DNA from: JBFXJF01 sp050175155
Lineage (GTDB): Bacteria; Bacillota; Bacilli; Tepidibacillales; Tepidibacillaceae
Direction of reading: 5' to 3'
Assembly: GCA_050175155.1 (NCBI GenBank)
Contig: JBFXJF010000019.1
Location: 1-43,922 of the forward strand
Length of the DNA stretch: 43,922 nt
Positions within the stretch are counted from its first letter, which is position 1, and every line of letters begins with the position of its first letter. This document shows, piece after piece, positions 32,470 through 41,316 of the stretch. Below the pieces are notes generated by a model. That model saw only the letters and a list, made by a program, of their open reading frames with translations, made no database searches and was not told the DNA's origin. Made by a program: the position numbers and the translations under genes.

Positions 32470-33330
32470 CTATTTTTCGGTATAAGCAAAACCAAGTGTA
32501 TTTGGACCAGCATATGTACCAATCGTCGGACCAATCTTTAAATATATAATTTCGTTAAATTGACTTAAATCGAATTTATTCACATCTTCTTGTAAAAGCT
32601 CCTCATTCTCGTAATTGTGTAATATAAATATATATTTTTTATCTATATTCGCTTGTTTTTCATTAAATATTTCAATAATTCTATTAAGCCCTTTATTTCT
32701 GCCCCTAAATGAATCAAGAGATTCAACCAATTCATCAATTATAGTAATCAATGGTTTAACGTTTAGAATTCCACCAACAGTTGCTTTAGTTGCCGAAATC
32801 CTTCCACCTTTTTTTAAGTTCTCAAGAGTATCTAATAGTGCTATAAAATTTGTTTTTACGCGGAAACTTTCTAACTCATTTTTTACTTCACTTAAAGATT
32901 TTCCACTTTTCAGCATCTCATTGGCTTTTAAAAGTTGAAGAACAACTGTCGCTGCAACATTTAGCGAATCTACAAGATATATTTTCTCTTGTTGGTCCTC
33001 TTCAAGCATATTCCGCCCTATTAATGCACTTTGAAAGGTTCCACTAAGTTTTGAGGAAAGACTAATAAATAAAACTTCATTCCCCTTACCTAACTCTTCT
33101 TGGTAAATTTCAAAAAAACGTTGAGGTGTGGGTTGACTTGTTTTAGGAAGACTTTTTGATTTGGCCATCTCTTTATAAAAAATATTTTTACTAATAGTCT
33201 CTCCGTCAAGGTATTCTTTCCCTTCAATATTCACAAATAAGGGAACAACTCTAACTGGATAATCAAAGTATGGTGCAAGAAAATTTTCGTAATCGCTTCC
33301 ACTATCTAATAAAAAAGTCACTTTACTCAT
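32470..33330 (-). CDS. DegV-family fatty-acid-binding protein (FakB-like)
   Basis: 286 residues, two-domain DegV fold. Seen: N-terminal LLDSGSDY (7-14), the conserved KTSQPTPQRF loop (about 58-67), SLSSKLSGTFQSA (about 85-97) and VDSLNVAA (about 114-121). DegV proteins bind a fatty acyl chain. The FakB members present exogenous fatty acids to FakA kinase for phospholipid synthesis; assigning that role here is inference, as no fakA (DhaK-like) gene is in the window. SD AAGGAGGG precedes the ATG. The promoter ATGACA-17-TATAAT carries a FapR-like box over +1. It is monocistronic, with a strong terminator. Confidence 0.9.
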   Translation of the reverse strand: MSKVTFLLDSGSDYENFLAPYFDYPVRVVPLFVNIEGKEYLDGETISKNIFYKEMAKSKSLPKTSQPTPQRFFEIYQEELGKGNEVLFISLSSKLSGTFQSALIGRNMLEEDQQEKIYLVDSLNVAATVVLQLLKANEMLKSGKSLSEVKNELESFRVKTNFIALLDTLENLKKGGRISATKATVGGILNVKPLITIIDELVESLDSFRGRNKGLNRIIEIFNEKQANIDKKYIFILHNYENEELLQEDVNKFDLSQFNEIIYLKIGPTIGTYAGPNTLGFAYTEK

Positions 33331-33357
33331 ATTTTTTTACCCTCCTTCATTGCCATA

Positions 33358-33389
33358 TACTAATACTTAATATTAGTACCTAGTATTAT
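33358..33389. promoter_or_regulatory. Overlapping palindromes with a FapR-like box upstream of degV
   Basis: TACTAATA (33358-33365) and TATTAGTA (33371-33378) form a perfect inverted repeat with a 5-base spacer. Overlapping it, TTAGTACCTAGTATTA (33373-33388) resembles Bacillus FapR operators as I recall them (TTAGTACC-T-GT-TTAA type). It covers the predicted start site (about 33387). Confidence 0.5.
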
Positions 33390-33393
33390 TTTT

Positions 33394-33422
33394 ATTATAT
33401 CTAAGGCAAAAGAATATGTCAT
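33394..33422 (-). promoter_or_regulatory. Promoter of degV
   Basis: -35 ATGACA (33422-33417), 17-bp spacer, -10 TATAAT (33399-33394). The predicted +1 lies inside the overlapping palindromes, leaving a leader of about 57 nt. Confidence 0.7.
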
Positions 33423-33490
33423 TAAATATTTTATAAAAAAGACATTGAACAACATATTAGGGTTATTTATTTAAAATAGCTGCTTATTTA

Positions 33491-34639
33491 TTAAATATTC
33501 TCAGTTCCACGATCACGTACCATCTTTTCAATTATCACTTTAACCTCTTCTTCTGTGATATTGTTATCTATTGTAATTGCTTTAACTGATTGATGTGGCT
33601 CTTGATATGGGTCGATTCCTAACGCACTATATATATCAGATGCCTCAAAATCATAAACTCTTGCAATCTCATCAAAGTAACTGGTACAAAAAACTATTTT
33701 CCCAACCTCTGGGTAATTATAGAAAGTTGGTGAACTTTTAGGTAGTGCAGTATTAGCAAATGCCGTTTCTGTTTGCCATGTTCCAGTACCAATTGCCCCC
33801 GCTGTTAATACAACTGCTAGAACAATGCCAACCACAGGAATAATAGCATGGGAATAATTTGATTTTTTAGTCACAATTTTCACATCAATAGCTTTAGAAG
33901 CGGATGGACAATCAGTAATACATTCCATACAATTGTTACAGCCTAAATCTCCAATATCTTTTAATCTCATTGTACAGTTTTTCATACAGATGTTACAACC
34001 AGTACAACCCTCACCTTTACGTACTTTTAAAAGTCCGAGCTTAGATAATGGTAATACGATAGCACCCATCGGGCAAAGATATTTACACCAAAAACGACCG
34101 TATAGTAAAGAAGTAAGAATTGTAAGACCAATCAGAATATAACCCATTTCTGTTTCAATCGACATATGGAAAAAAGCTCTATATGGATCAAATTCAGCAA
34201 AGACCAATTTAACTCCATTGAATGTTGCATACATAATAGCTGCTAGTACCACGTATTTCAGCCATACTAGATATTTATCTAATTTTGCTGGAATAGTGAA
34301 AGTTTTAATACCTATCTTTTTACCAAGTTTATAAATCCAATCTTGTAAAGTTCCAAATGGGCATAACCAACCGCAGAAAACACCACCGGCTACAAGTGTA
34401 ATTACGATTATAATTAAGAAAAGAACAATATCAGTAAAGCTAACTAAGGGAATATATTTTCCACCCGTAGATAACGTAGTCAATGCTGTTTCTACAGCAC
34501 CAAAAGGACAATAAGAGTCGAGTGGATCACCCCCAGCGTTTTGATGAGCCCATCCTATGTACCCTGCTAGAAAAACCATCGAAGCGCCTATAATCCATCT
34601 TGCATAGCGTAATAGATTACTTCTTTTTTCTTTCGCCAT
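33491..34639 (-). CDS. Membrane-bound polyferredoxin (NapH/YccM-like 4Fe-4S protein)
   Basis: 382 residues. Several TM helices (about 15-30, 68-88, 125-143, 165-181, 259-278) carry the paired CPFG/CP motifs (C44-P; C89 and C93 in FCGWLCPFG; C185 and C189 in CKYLCPMG). Two cytoplasmic 4Fe-4S clusters follow: C212, C215, C218, C222 and C234, C237, C240, C244. The last TM precedes an extracytoplasmic tail of about 100 residues that resembles no domain I know. Such proteins pass electrons across or along the membrane; no FMN-binding domain is fused, so the partner is unknown. SD AAGGGAG precedes the ATG. It is a single gene, with a promoter and palindromic operator at 34664-34703. Confidence 0.85.
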   Translation of the reverse strand: MAKEKRSNLLRYARWIIGASMVFLAGYIGWAHQNAGGDPLDSYCPFGAVETALTTLSTGGKYIPLVSFTDIVLFLIIIVITLVAGGVFCGWLCPFGTLQDWIYKLGKKIGIKTFTIPAKLDKYLVWLKYVVLAAIMYATFNGVKLVFAEFDPYRAFFHMSIETEMGYILIGLTILTSLLYGRFWCKYLCPMGAIVLPLSKLGLLKVRKGEGCTGCNICMKNCTMRLKDIGDLGCNNCMECITDCPSASKAIDVKIVTKKSNYSHAIIPVVGIVLAVVLTAGAIGTGTWQTETAFANTALPKSSPTFYNYPEVGKIVFCTSYFDEIARVYDFEASDIYSALGIDPYQEPHQSVKAITIDNNITEEEVKVIIEKMVRDRGTENI

Positions 34640-34663
34640 TTTACCGTCTCCCTTAAATTAAAA

Positions 34664-34688
34664 TACCTTACTTAAATATAGTAAGGTA
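34664..34688. promoter_or_regulatory. Palindrome flanking the -10 of the polyferredoxin gene
   Basis: TACCTTAC (34664-34671) and GTAAGGTA (34681-34688) are a perfect 8-bp inverted repeat with a 9-base spacer. The -10 (34675-34680) lies in the spacer; one arm is in the promoter spacer and the other at +1. This geometry is typical of a repressor operator. The regulator is not known. Confidence 0.6.
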
Positions 34689-34703
34689 AAATTGTTTAGA
34701 CAA
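34675..34703 (-). promoter_or_regulatory. Promoter of the polyferredoxin gene
   Basis: -35 TTGTCT (34703-34698), 17-bp spacer, -10 TATATT (34680-34675). The predicted start is near 34668, with a leader of about 29 nt. Confidence 0.65.
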
Positions 34704-34798
34704 TATGGTGATTCCATTAAGAAGCTGTCAATAGTTTGTTAATGTTTTCGACGGTATATTTCGTTACCAACTCAAGAATTATGAGATTTAGTTTGAAT

Positions 34799-36013
34799 CT
34801 ATCGCACTTTTTTTTTAGTATGTACTTTTTTAATAAAAAGAACCTTAAGATAATTACCTTCACTAAAGGCATCTATTACTTTGAAATCTTCTGGAAGAGA
34901 AAATTCCTCTACTATCTCATATTTTCCATTAAGATCTTTAAATGCTTTATCAATAAAAGTCTTAAATTTATTCATATCAATATTACTATAATTAGTAGAA
35001 GCAATAATAACTCCATTATCCTCTGTTAAGACTATTCCCTCTTTTAGCAAGTTAACATAATCCTTGGCCACGCTAAATGTATGCTTTTTCGATCTCGCAA
35101 AACTTGGCGGGTCAAGTATTAATAGATCAAACTTCAAATTTTTCTTAATGGCATATTTGAAGTAATTAAATACATCATCAACAATAATATCCTGAGCGTT
35201 ATAATCAATATTGTTAATGCTAAATTGTTCTTTTGTCTTGTTTAAACTTCTATTTGCGAGGTCAACACTTGTTGTTTTACGGGCGCCGCCTAGAACTGCA
35301 TATACAGAAAATACTCCTGTATATGAAAAAGTATTTAAAACATTCTTTCCAGCAGCATATTTATCTCTAAGTTTTTTCCTAACCTCCCTCTGATCCAAAA
35401 AGAGACCAACCATTGGTCCGTCGTTTAAATAGATTGAAAAAATAACTCCGTTTTCCTTTACGATTATTGGAAAATTACCTCTTTCTCCAGTAACAAAATC
35501 ATCTTCTTCCAAGGATTTTCCTTCATAATCAAACCTTCTCTTTTGATATACTGCCTTATAGTCAATTAAATCGTTAATAGAATTTAAGATATGATCCTTA
35601 AATCCGTATATTCCCTTACTGTACCAATTTATTAAGTAATAACCATCAAAATAATCGATAGTAATTCCGCCTATCCCATCACCTTCACCATTAAACACTC
35701 TAAAAGCCGTCGTTTCATTATCGCTGTAATATTTTTTTCTTCTATTAATTGCTGACTTAATCTTATTATGAAAAAAAGCATGATCTATCTTTTCGTTTTC
35801 TTCTCTACTCAGAACCCAGCCTAAACCCTTGTTTTGTTTTCCGTAATAACCCTTTCCAATAAAATTATTTTTTTCATCGATAAGATTAACAACCATACCT
35901 TCTTCATTGAGATGATTATAATTAATTATCGAATCCTCTAGTATTAAGGGATATCCACTTTGATATTTCTTTATATACTTAGGTTTAACACGTAGATTAG
36001 CTTCTTTTATCAT
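34799..36013 (-). CDS. Class I SAM-dependent rRNA methyltransferase, RlmI/RlmK-like (PUA + Rossmann)
   Basis: 404 residues. An N-terminal PUA RNA-binding domain (about 1-75) and an EEHEE-type middle region (about 76-190) precede a Rossmann methyltransferase. Motifs: GLFLDQRE (203-210), NTFSYTG (227-233, SAM motif I), the strand-2 acid in TTSVDLA (247-253) and DPPSFARSKK (301-310). RlmI makes m5C1962 in 23S rRNA; for this homologue the base is inferred. SD AGGATAGGAT precedes the ATG. It follows recQ by 32 bp on the same strand. The gene ends in a Lys/Arg-rich tail (HTKKKVR). Confidence 0.88.
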   Translation of the reverse strand: MIKEANLRVKPKYIKKYQSGYPLILEDSIINYNHLNEEGMVVNLIDEKNNFIGKGYYGKQNKGLGWVLSREENEKIDHAFFHNKIKSAINRRKKYYSDNETTAFRVFNGEGDGIGGITIDYFDGYYLINWYSKGIYGFKDHILNSINDLIDYKAVYQKRRFDYEGKSLEEDDFVTGERGNFPIIVKENGVIFSIYLNDGPMVGLFLDQREVRKKLRDKYAAGKNVLNTFSYTGVFSVYAVLGGARKTTSVDLANRSLNKTKEQFSINNIDYNAQDIIVDDVFNYFKYAIKKNLKFDLLILDPPSFARSKKHTFSVAKDYVNLLKEGIVLTEDNGVIIASTNYSNIDMNKFKTFIDKAFKDLNGKYEIVEEFSLPEDFKVIDAFSEGNYLKVLFIKKVHTKKKVR

Positions 36014-36045
36014 TGTTATTATCCTATCCTTTTTTACATACTTAT

Positions 36046-37866
36046 TTAATCTACTAAATTTTCAATCCCATTACTTTGTTGGTCTAAAAATCTTTTAATA
36101 GCCATAATAAAATGATCCCCGTATTTTTCTAGTTTATAAGTACCAACACCAGATATAGCTAGCATATCATCTTTGGTTATTGGATACCTACTAGACATTT
36201 CCTTTAATGTCACATCAGAGAAAACCACAAACGGCGGAACATTCTGTTCACTCGCTAACTGTTTACGAATTACTCTAAGTATTTCAAAAAGATTTATGTC
36301 TACTGTAGTATTTTCATCAACTTGTATTTTATCTTTGATAAGTATTCGTTTAATAGTAATTTTCCTATTCCCTTGTAATACTTCATAAGCTGACCTATTT
36401 AACTTTAATATAGGATATTGATCGCCGTGTAAAAAAATGTAGTCATCAGCAATGAGAAAGGATATTAACTCCTTAATTGTAGTCTTTGGATATTCTTTCA
36501 TAATTCCATGGGTAGACAACTTATCAAATTCCAATTTTCTTAACTTTTCAGTATTGGACCCATGAAGAACATCGGTCATTAAACCATTTCCAAAACGTTC
36601 GCCCGTTCGTTTAATACATGAAAAAATTTTCTGAGCCTCGATTGTAATATCCGTATGTTCAATTTCATTATTGCAATTACCACAATTGTTACAATGCTCC
36701 TTTATATCCATTTCTCCGAAATATTCTAATATATATCTTCTTAAACATTTATCAGTATTACAATAATCCACAATTTCATTCAGCTTTTGATAATCACCTG
36801 TTTTGTCTATGTTTTCACTGCCCATTTCAATAAGAAATCTATTTGTAACAATATCAGATGAAGAGTATAGTAATATGCAATCCGCTTTTGCACCATCACG
36901 TCCTGCCCTACCCGCTTCTTGATAGTAGCTCTCCATATTTTTCGGCATATTATAATGAACTACATAGGATATATTGGATTTATCAATGCCCATTCCAAAT
37001 GCATTAGTTGCAACCATTATACGTGTTCTGTCATATAAAAAATCCTCTTGATTCTTTGTCCGACTACCTTCAGACAATCCTGCATGATAACTTGTAGCTA
37101 AGTAACCTTTTTTATTTAGTTTTTCGCATACGGACTCTACCATTTTTCTTGTAGATGCATATATAATCCCTGATTTATCCTTGTTATTACTTAAATATGC
37201 AAGCAAATAGTCGAATTTTTTTTCTGGCTTTACTACCTCTAAATACAAATTATCTCTATCAAATCCAGTACTAAGTAAAAATGGTAGATTTAGTTTTAAT
37301 AGCTTAATTATATCGTCCTTAACCTGTGGTGTTGCTGTAGCAGTAAAAGCAGCTATTACTGGTCGCTCTGGTAATAGACTGACCATCTTTGAAATTTTTG
37401 TGTAACTAGGACGAAAATCATGTCCCCACTGTGATACACAATGCGCTTCATCTACCGCCACCATTGATACTTTAATTGATTGTAATAGAGTCAAAAAACT
37501 ATCCGTTTCCAGTCTTTCTGGGGCAATATAAATAAGCTTATACATTCCTGATTTTGCATTTGCTAAAACATCAATCAATTTTTTTGAACTAAGTGAACTA
37601 TTTATAAATGCAGATTTTATACCTGTTTCAGACAAAGTATCAACTTGATCCTTCATTAAAGAAATAAGTGGTGAGATGACAATAGTTACCCCATCAAACA
37701 CAAGTGATGGTATTTGATAGCATATTGATTTACCTGCACCAGTTGGCATAATGGCTAGGACATCTTTTTTGTTTAAAATTTGCTCAATAATTTCGCTTTG
37801 TCCATTTCTAAAATCATCATAGCCAAAATATTGTTTTAATAAATTATTTGTTTGAGAGTTTATCAT
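36046..37866 (-). CDS. recQ: ATP-dependent DNA helicase RecQ
   Basis: 606 residues, full-length bacterial RecQ. It unwinds DNA 3'-5' in recombination and replication-fork repair. Motifs: Walker A PTGAGKS (41-47), DEAH (139-142), the aromatic-rich loop SQWGHDFRPSY (145-155), and motif VI QEAGRAGRDG (316-325). The zinc-binding cysteines C369, C374, C392 and C395 are all present. The RQC winged helix (about 410-510) and an HRDC domain (about 530-600) follow. SD AAAGG precedes the ATG. It sits 18 bp after an unidentified methyltransferase gene and 32 bp before the RlmI-like gene, suggesting one transcript. Confidence 0.95.
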   Translation of the reverse strand: MINSQTNNLLKQYFGYDDFRNGQSEIIEQILNKKDVLAIMPTGAGKSICYQIPSLVFDGVTIVISPLISLMKDQVDTLSETGIKSAFINSSLSSKKLIDVLANAKSGMYKLIYIAPERLETDSFLTLLQSIKVSMVAVDEAHCVSQWGHDFRPSYTKISKMVSLLPERPVIAAFTATATPQVKDDIIKLLKLNLPFLLSTGFDRDNLYLEVVKPEKKFDYLLAYLSNNKDKSGIIYASTRKMVESVCEKLNKKGYLATSYHAGLSEGSRTKNQEDFLYDRTRIMVATNAFGMGIDKSNISYVVHYNMPKNMESYYQEAGRAGRDGAKADCILLYSSSDIVTNRFLIEMGSENIDKTGDYQKLNEIVDYCNTDKCLRRYILEYFGEMDIKEHCNNCGNCNNEIEHTDITIEAQKIFSCIKRTGERFGNGLMTDVLHGSNTEKLRKLEFDKLSTHGIMKEYPKTTIKELISFLIADDYIFLHGDQYPILKLNRSAYEVLQGNRKITIKRILIKDKIQVDENTTVDINLFEILRVIRKQLASEQNVPPFVVFSDVTLKEMSSRYPITKDDMLAISGVGTYKLEKYGDHFIMAIKRFLDQQSNGIENLVD

Positions 37867-37884
37867 TATAACAACCTTTCATGC

Positions 37885-38874
37885 TTATTTATCTAACTTA
37901 TCTAGCTTTTTTACCTGTACAGAATCTACTTTAAAGTCACTATTTTTTAGAAAATCCATTTTTTTATTAATAGAGATTTTCTTAATTAAATATAAATCAG
38001 ACGATAAAAATTGTTCAATATACGGTAAATCTGGAGTATAAAAAAAGCTGCCACCTAGTTCAAGAGAATTCAATAAGTCCATATATTTTCTAGCGTAATT
38101 AATATAATCACCATTCTTCTTTAAATGAGTTCGCTTAAAATGATTTGTAAATGATAAGTGGGAAATAATTGTCCCCCAATAATTCGATCGAAGTTCAAAA
38201 TCGAACCAATCAGCTTGGTAGGTATATAACACTTCTTTTACGTTTCTATCTACTCCATAAGCTTCAACGCCATGTTTACGTAAATAATTAACTAAATTTG
38301 CATTCTCACCACAACCAAAATCCAAAACTGGTTCAATAATATCTTCAATATTAATATTCAAAATGTTTAATTGAAAAGGGGCACTATACTCAGAGCAAGG
38401 AATCTGCCCTAATAACTTAATATTTTCGGGAAAGAACTTTAACTCTTCTATCTCGTCCAATATTTCTCTTAATTTTGCTTGGTGATCAATTACAAGTTCC
38501 TTTAACCAATCCAAATTTGTTAAATCGCTTGAAATTAATTTATCAAAGATTTTTACTACAAAATTTTTATATATAGTATTTATTCTACTAACTATAATAG
38601 TATTTGTTTTCACATATTGATTTAACTTTGTTATAGTTTCAATTGTTTTTTTAGTAGAATATTCTACTATTTTTTCCGTAAATTCTTTTAATTCCTTTTC
38701 ATCTGTCGAGTTTAAACAACTGATAAGTTCCCTCTTATAGGAGATTATATATTCAACAACATAATCACCTAAAGGCAAATAATTATATTGAGATGATTTA
38801 TAAAAATCATTTATTCTAGTATTTATCTTGTTTAATTCATCAATGAAGTTATATAAATTATTCTCAATATTCAT
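37885..38874 (-). CDS. Putative class I SAM-dependent methyltransferase with long helical N-terminus
   Basis: 329 residues. The first 175 or so are Lys/Glu/Ile-rich and mostly helical, resembling no domain I recognise. A compact methyltransferase-like domain follows: LDFGCGENANLVNYL (184-198, SAM motif I), YGVDR (motif II acid), and GTIISHLSFTNHF near residue 240 in place of a usual motif IV. The C-terminal half ends SVQVKKLDKLDK. The gene is in the recQ unit (18 bp upstream of recQ). SD GAAGGGAAAT precedes the ATG. The substrate is unknown. Confidence 0.65.
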   Translation of the reverse strand: MNIENNLYNFIDELNKINTRINDFYKSSQYNYLPLGDYVVEYIISYKRELISCLNSTDEKELKEFTEKIVEYSTKKTIETITKLNQYVKTNTIIVSRINTIYKNFVVKIFDKLISSDLTNLDWLKELVIDHQAKLREILDEIEELKFFPENIKLLGQIPCSEYSAPFQLNILNINIEDIIEPVLDFGCGENANLVNYLRKHGVEAYGVDRNVKEVLYTYQADWFDFELRSNYWGTIISHLSFTNHFKRTHLKKNGDYINYARKYMDLLNSLELGGSFFYTPDLPYIEQFLSSDLYLIKKISINKKMDFLKNSDFKVDSVQVKKLDKLDK

Positions 38875-38997
38875 CTAATTTCCCTTCCCCAGCCTAGACT
38901 AAGAACAATTATACCTCAAAGAACTTAGATAAGCTAAAATATTGTGTTCATATTATTAACCTTCTTGCATGTGTTTAACCTATATTTAGATATATAT

Positions 38998-39867
38998 TTA
39001 AATAGATATTAAAGCTACTGCCATAACCATTAAAATTATTCCAATATATTCCTTTGCTTTAAGTTGCTCCTTAAAAGCTATTGCACTAATTATACTCGCT
39101 AGGATAATGGTTCCACCGCTAAAAATCGGAAAGACAATAACTGCATCAATAACAGAAAGCGCCTGTATCAAAAAATATGAAGTTAAAAGATTAGGTACTC
39201 CAATCATAAGACCAATAATATAATCCCAGTTCTTTTTATTACTCACTGCTTTTGTCGCTTTAATACTAACTATTAAAGCAGTAAAAAATACGAAGAACAA
39301 AAAGATAGTATTATGTTCTAGTAGACAATATTTTTGAAAGACCTTATTAGCAAAATCTCCCAACCCACCAATTAAGAAAAATATAATCAAAGCTGGATGA
39401 ATGTCATTGAATTTTAAGGTTTTTGGATTAATTGCGATAATGATGATAGCTAATAATGCAAAAGTTACACCTATCCATTGAATAAAATCGGGAACCTCTT
39501 TCCAAAGTAAAATTGATAAAAACATAGGTATTAATATACCCATCTTGCCAAAGGCACTAGCTAAACTTGGTCCACTAAGATAGACCGCTCTTTGGTAAAA
39601 GTAGAAACCCCCATAATAGAGTACCCCAGTAACTATACCAAGTAATATGGCAATTAAAATACTATTTTGTTCAATAGTTTGCAACTCAGAAAACTGAGTT
39701 AATAAACCAATCTGTCCTAATATGATGGCACTAATTAAAAAAACAAAAGAAGCCAGAATGTAATTAGTTGTTATTACAACAGGCTCATTAACTATCTTCT
39801 GTTTACCTAATCTGAAAATATTAGGAATTATAGCACTGCATAATATTGCAAGTAGTAGATAAACCAT
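38998..39867 (-). CDS. EamA/DMT-family transporter, ten TM segments
   Basis: 289 residues, with two repeats of five hydrophobic helices, the DMT (EamA, RhaT/GRP-like) architecture. Helices span nearly the whole protein with short basic loops (NPKTLKFNDIHP in the middle, AFKEQLKAKEY before the last). DMT proteins export or import metabolites such as amino acids, nucleosides or drugs; nothing here fixes the substrate. Start: the ATG at 39867 with SD AAAGGAG is preferred over an in-frame TTG (39882) that lies ahead of the SD. It starts about 22 bp after the acetyltransferase stop. Confidence 0.82.
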   Translation of the reverse strand: MVYLLLAILCSAIIPNIFRLGKQKIVNEPVVITTNYILASFVFLISAIILGQIGLLTQFSELQTIEQNSILIAILLGIVTGVLYYGGFYFYQRAVYLSGPSLASAFGKMGILIPMFLSILLWKEVPDFIQWIGVTFALLAIIIIAINPKTLKFNDIHPALIIFFLIGGLGDFANKVFQKYCLLEHNTIFLFFVFFTALIVSIKATKAVSNKKNWDYIIGLMIGVPNLLTSYFLIQALSVIDAVIVFPIFSGGTIILASIISAIAFKEQLKAKEYIGIILMVMAVALISI

Positions 39868-39889
39868 TTTAGCTCCTTTCAAAGATCAA

Positions 39890-40450
39890 TCAATAACCTT
39901 TCCATTCTTTTTTTAATAACGAATAATGTAACTGATCATAGATTTCTTCACCAATCCAGTAATGGTCTCTTAATCTTCCATCTAAGTTAAACCCTAAGCC
40001 CTCTAACAATTTAATAGAAGAAGAATTAGCGGATGATGTTGTAGCATATAACTTATGTATTTTTAAAATAGATTCATTAAACATATAATCTAAGAACAAT
40101 TCGACCATATTCCTCCCAAGACCTTTGCCTCTAAATTGTTCTGGAATATAATATCCAAATTCTGCACTTAAGTTACGAGAATTATAGTCAAACATGTTAA
40201 TCTTTCCATAGATTGTATTAGGATTTAATTTTGATTTTAGAACATATATGGTTATTACTTTTTTTTCTATCCTATCTTTCAGTAGGTTAAAATAATCTTC
40301 ATATTCTAAAAGTGGATTTATAGGCCTACAAGTAAAATATTCTTTATATTTCTCTTTTAATTCCCATTCATATAATTGATTAATTATAATAGAGTCAACT
40401 GGTAAAACTTCTTTTAAAAAATAATTAGTAGATTGTGATGTAAATTTCAT
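39890..40450 (-). CDS. GNAT-family N-acetyltransferase (RimJ/RimL-like)
   Basis: 186 residues. GNAT fold: AEFGYYIPEQFRGKGLGRNM (95-114) contains strand beta4 and the acetyl-CoA-binding R-G-K-G-L-G loop, then LYATTSSANSSSIKLLEGLG with the usual N-SSIKLLEKLGF pattern (about 140-158). The C-terminal YDQLHYSLLKKEW is typical of the RimJ/RimL group, which acetylates protein N-termini or small amines. The substrate is unknown. SD GGGGGAA precedes the ATG. It is followed by the DMT transporter gene; an acetyltransferase plus DMT exporter pairing can be seen in resistance or detoxification loci, but this is only a suggestion. Confidence 0.85.
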   Translation of the reverse strand: MKFTSQSTNYFLKEVLPVDSIIINQLYEWELKEKYKEYFTCRPINPLLEYEDYFNLLKDRIEKKVITIYVLKSKLNPNTIYGKINMFDYNSRNLSAEFGYYIPEQFRGKGLGRNMVELFLDYMFNESILKIHKLYATTSSANSSSIKLLEGLGFNLDGRLRDHYWIGEEIYDQLHYSLLKKEWKGY

Positions 40451-40522
40451 AGGATTCCCCCAATATGTCCATATTTCAAACTCGTTCTCACATAATAAAC
40501 AATTGAATGTGCAATTTCATTA

Positions 40523-41281
40523 TTAAATTGTTTCTTTTATTTGTTCAACGACCTCTTTAATTGCTCCAATTACTAATTCTGGTTCAGATAACTGTGGAAA
40601 ATGCCCACTTTTTTCAGCAATAATGTATTTGCTTTTTGGGGATAAGGATAGTAACTCTAGTTGATTATCTAGTCTTTTTTGTCTAGCCTCCACCGGCATT
40701 AAACGGTTTTCTTTCCCTCCTATAATCACGTATACAGGTATTTCAGGAAAAATTTCATTTTGATGGATTTGGCTAATGGTTTTCTTAACAAAATTAACTT
40801 CATTAAATTGTTTATTAGAGGACAAGGAATCAAACATAGCAAACAACTTATTGATATTTTTAACTAGCTTGCCTTGGTATTTATCAAGGTCTATATCATT
40901 CGGATGACTAGATTCCAAAAAGACAATTCCTGCAACTTCAGTTGGATAAATTCGGGCAAATAAATTAGCATATAAACCTCCTAGAGAGTGTCCCACAAGC
41001 AAATATGGAGGTTCAACCACTACTAGCTTTAGTACCTCACGTAGATCTGTAATAATTGTATACCCATCTTGAATTTCCTTAGGCTTGTCACTACCAGCAA
41101 CACTAAGGCGATTGTAAGAAAATACTGATGATATTTCTGATATATCTGGTAAAACTTTCATCCAACCTTCTATCGGACCCGAACCGCCGTTAATTAAAAC
41201 TATATTTGGTTTACCACTACCGCTTACACTATATTGAAATTTTCCTTTGGGAGTCTCCACTATATTTTTCTTTATCTTCAA
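40523..41281 (-). CDS. Alpha/beta hydrolase
   Basis: About 252 residues. Alpha/beta-hydrolase fold: oxyanion-hole region INGGSGP (about 30-36), nucleophile elbow GHSLGG (S99 in this numbering) and catalytic His in KSGHFPQ near the C-terminus. The acid is probably in VIIGGKENRLM. No signal peptide; cytoplasmic. Esterase, lipase or haloperoxidase-like activity cannot be told apart. Start: an upstream ATG (41308) has no SD. The TTG at 41281 lies 9 bases after AAGGGG and gives a protein starting MKIKKNIVET, the expected family start, so it is preferred. It follows the membrane-anchored protein by about 35 bp. Confidence 0.8.
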   Translation of the reverse strand: MKIKKNIVETPKGKFQYSVSGSGKPNIVLINGGSGPIEGWMKVLPDISEISSVFSYNRLSVAGSDKPKEIQDGYTIITDLREVLKLVVVEPPYLLVGHSLGGLYANLFARIYPTEVAGIVFLESSHPNDIDLDKYQGKLVKNINKLFAMFDSLSSNKQFNEVNFVKKTISQIHQNEIFPEIPVYVIIGGKENRLMPVEARQKRLDNQLELLSLSPKSKYIIAEKSGHFPQLSEPELVIGAIKEVVEQIKETI

Positions 41282-41316
41282 ATCTTTACACCCCTTGTTT
41301 ACCACCATTTTGTCAA

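Noticed and set aside
32615..33047. Plus-strand ORFs within degV
   Set aside because: Antisense shadows; the DegV motifs on the minus strand are unambiguous.
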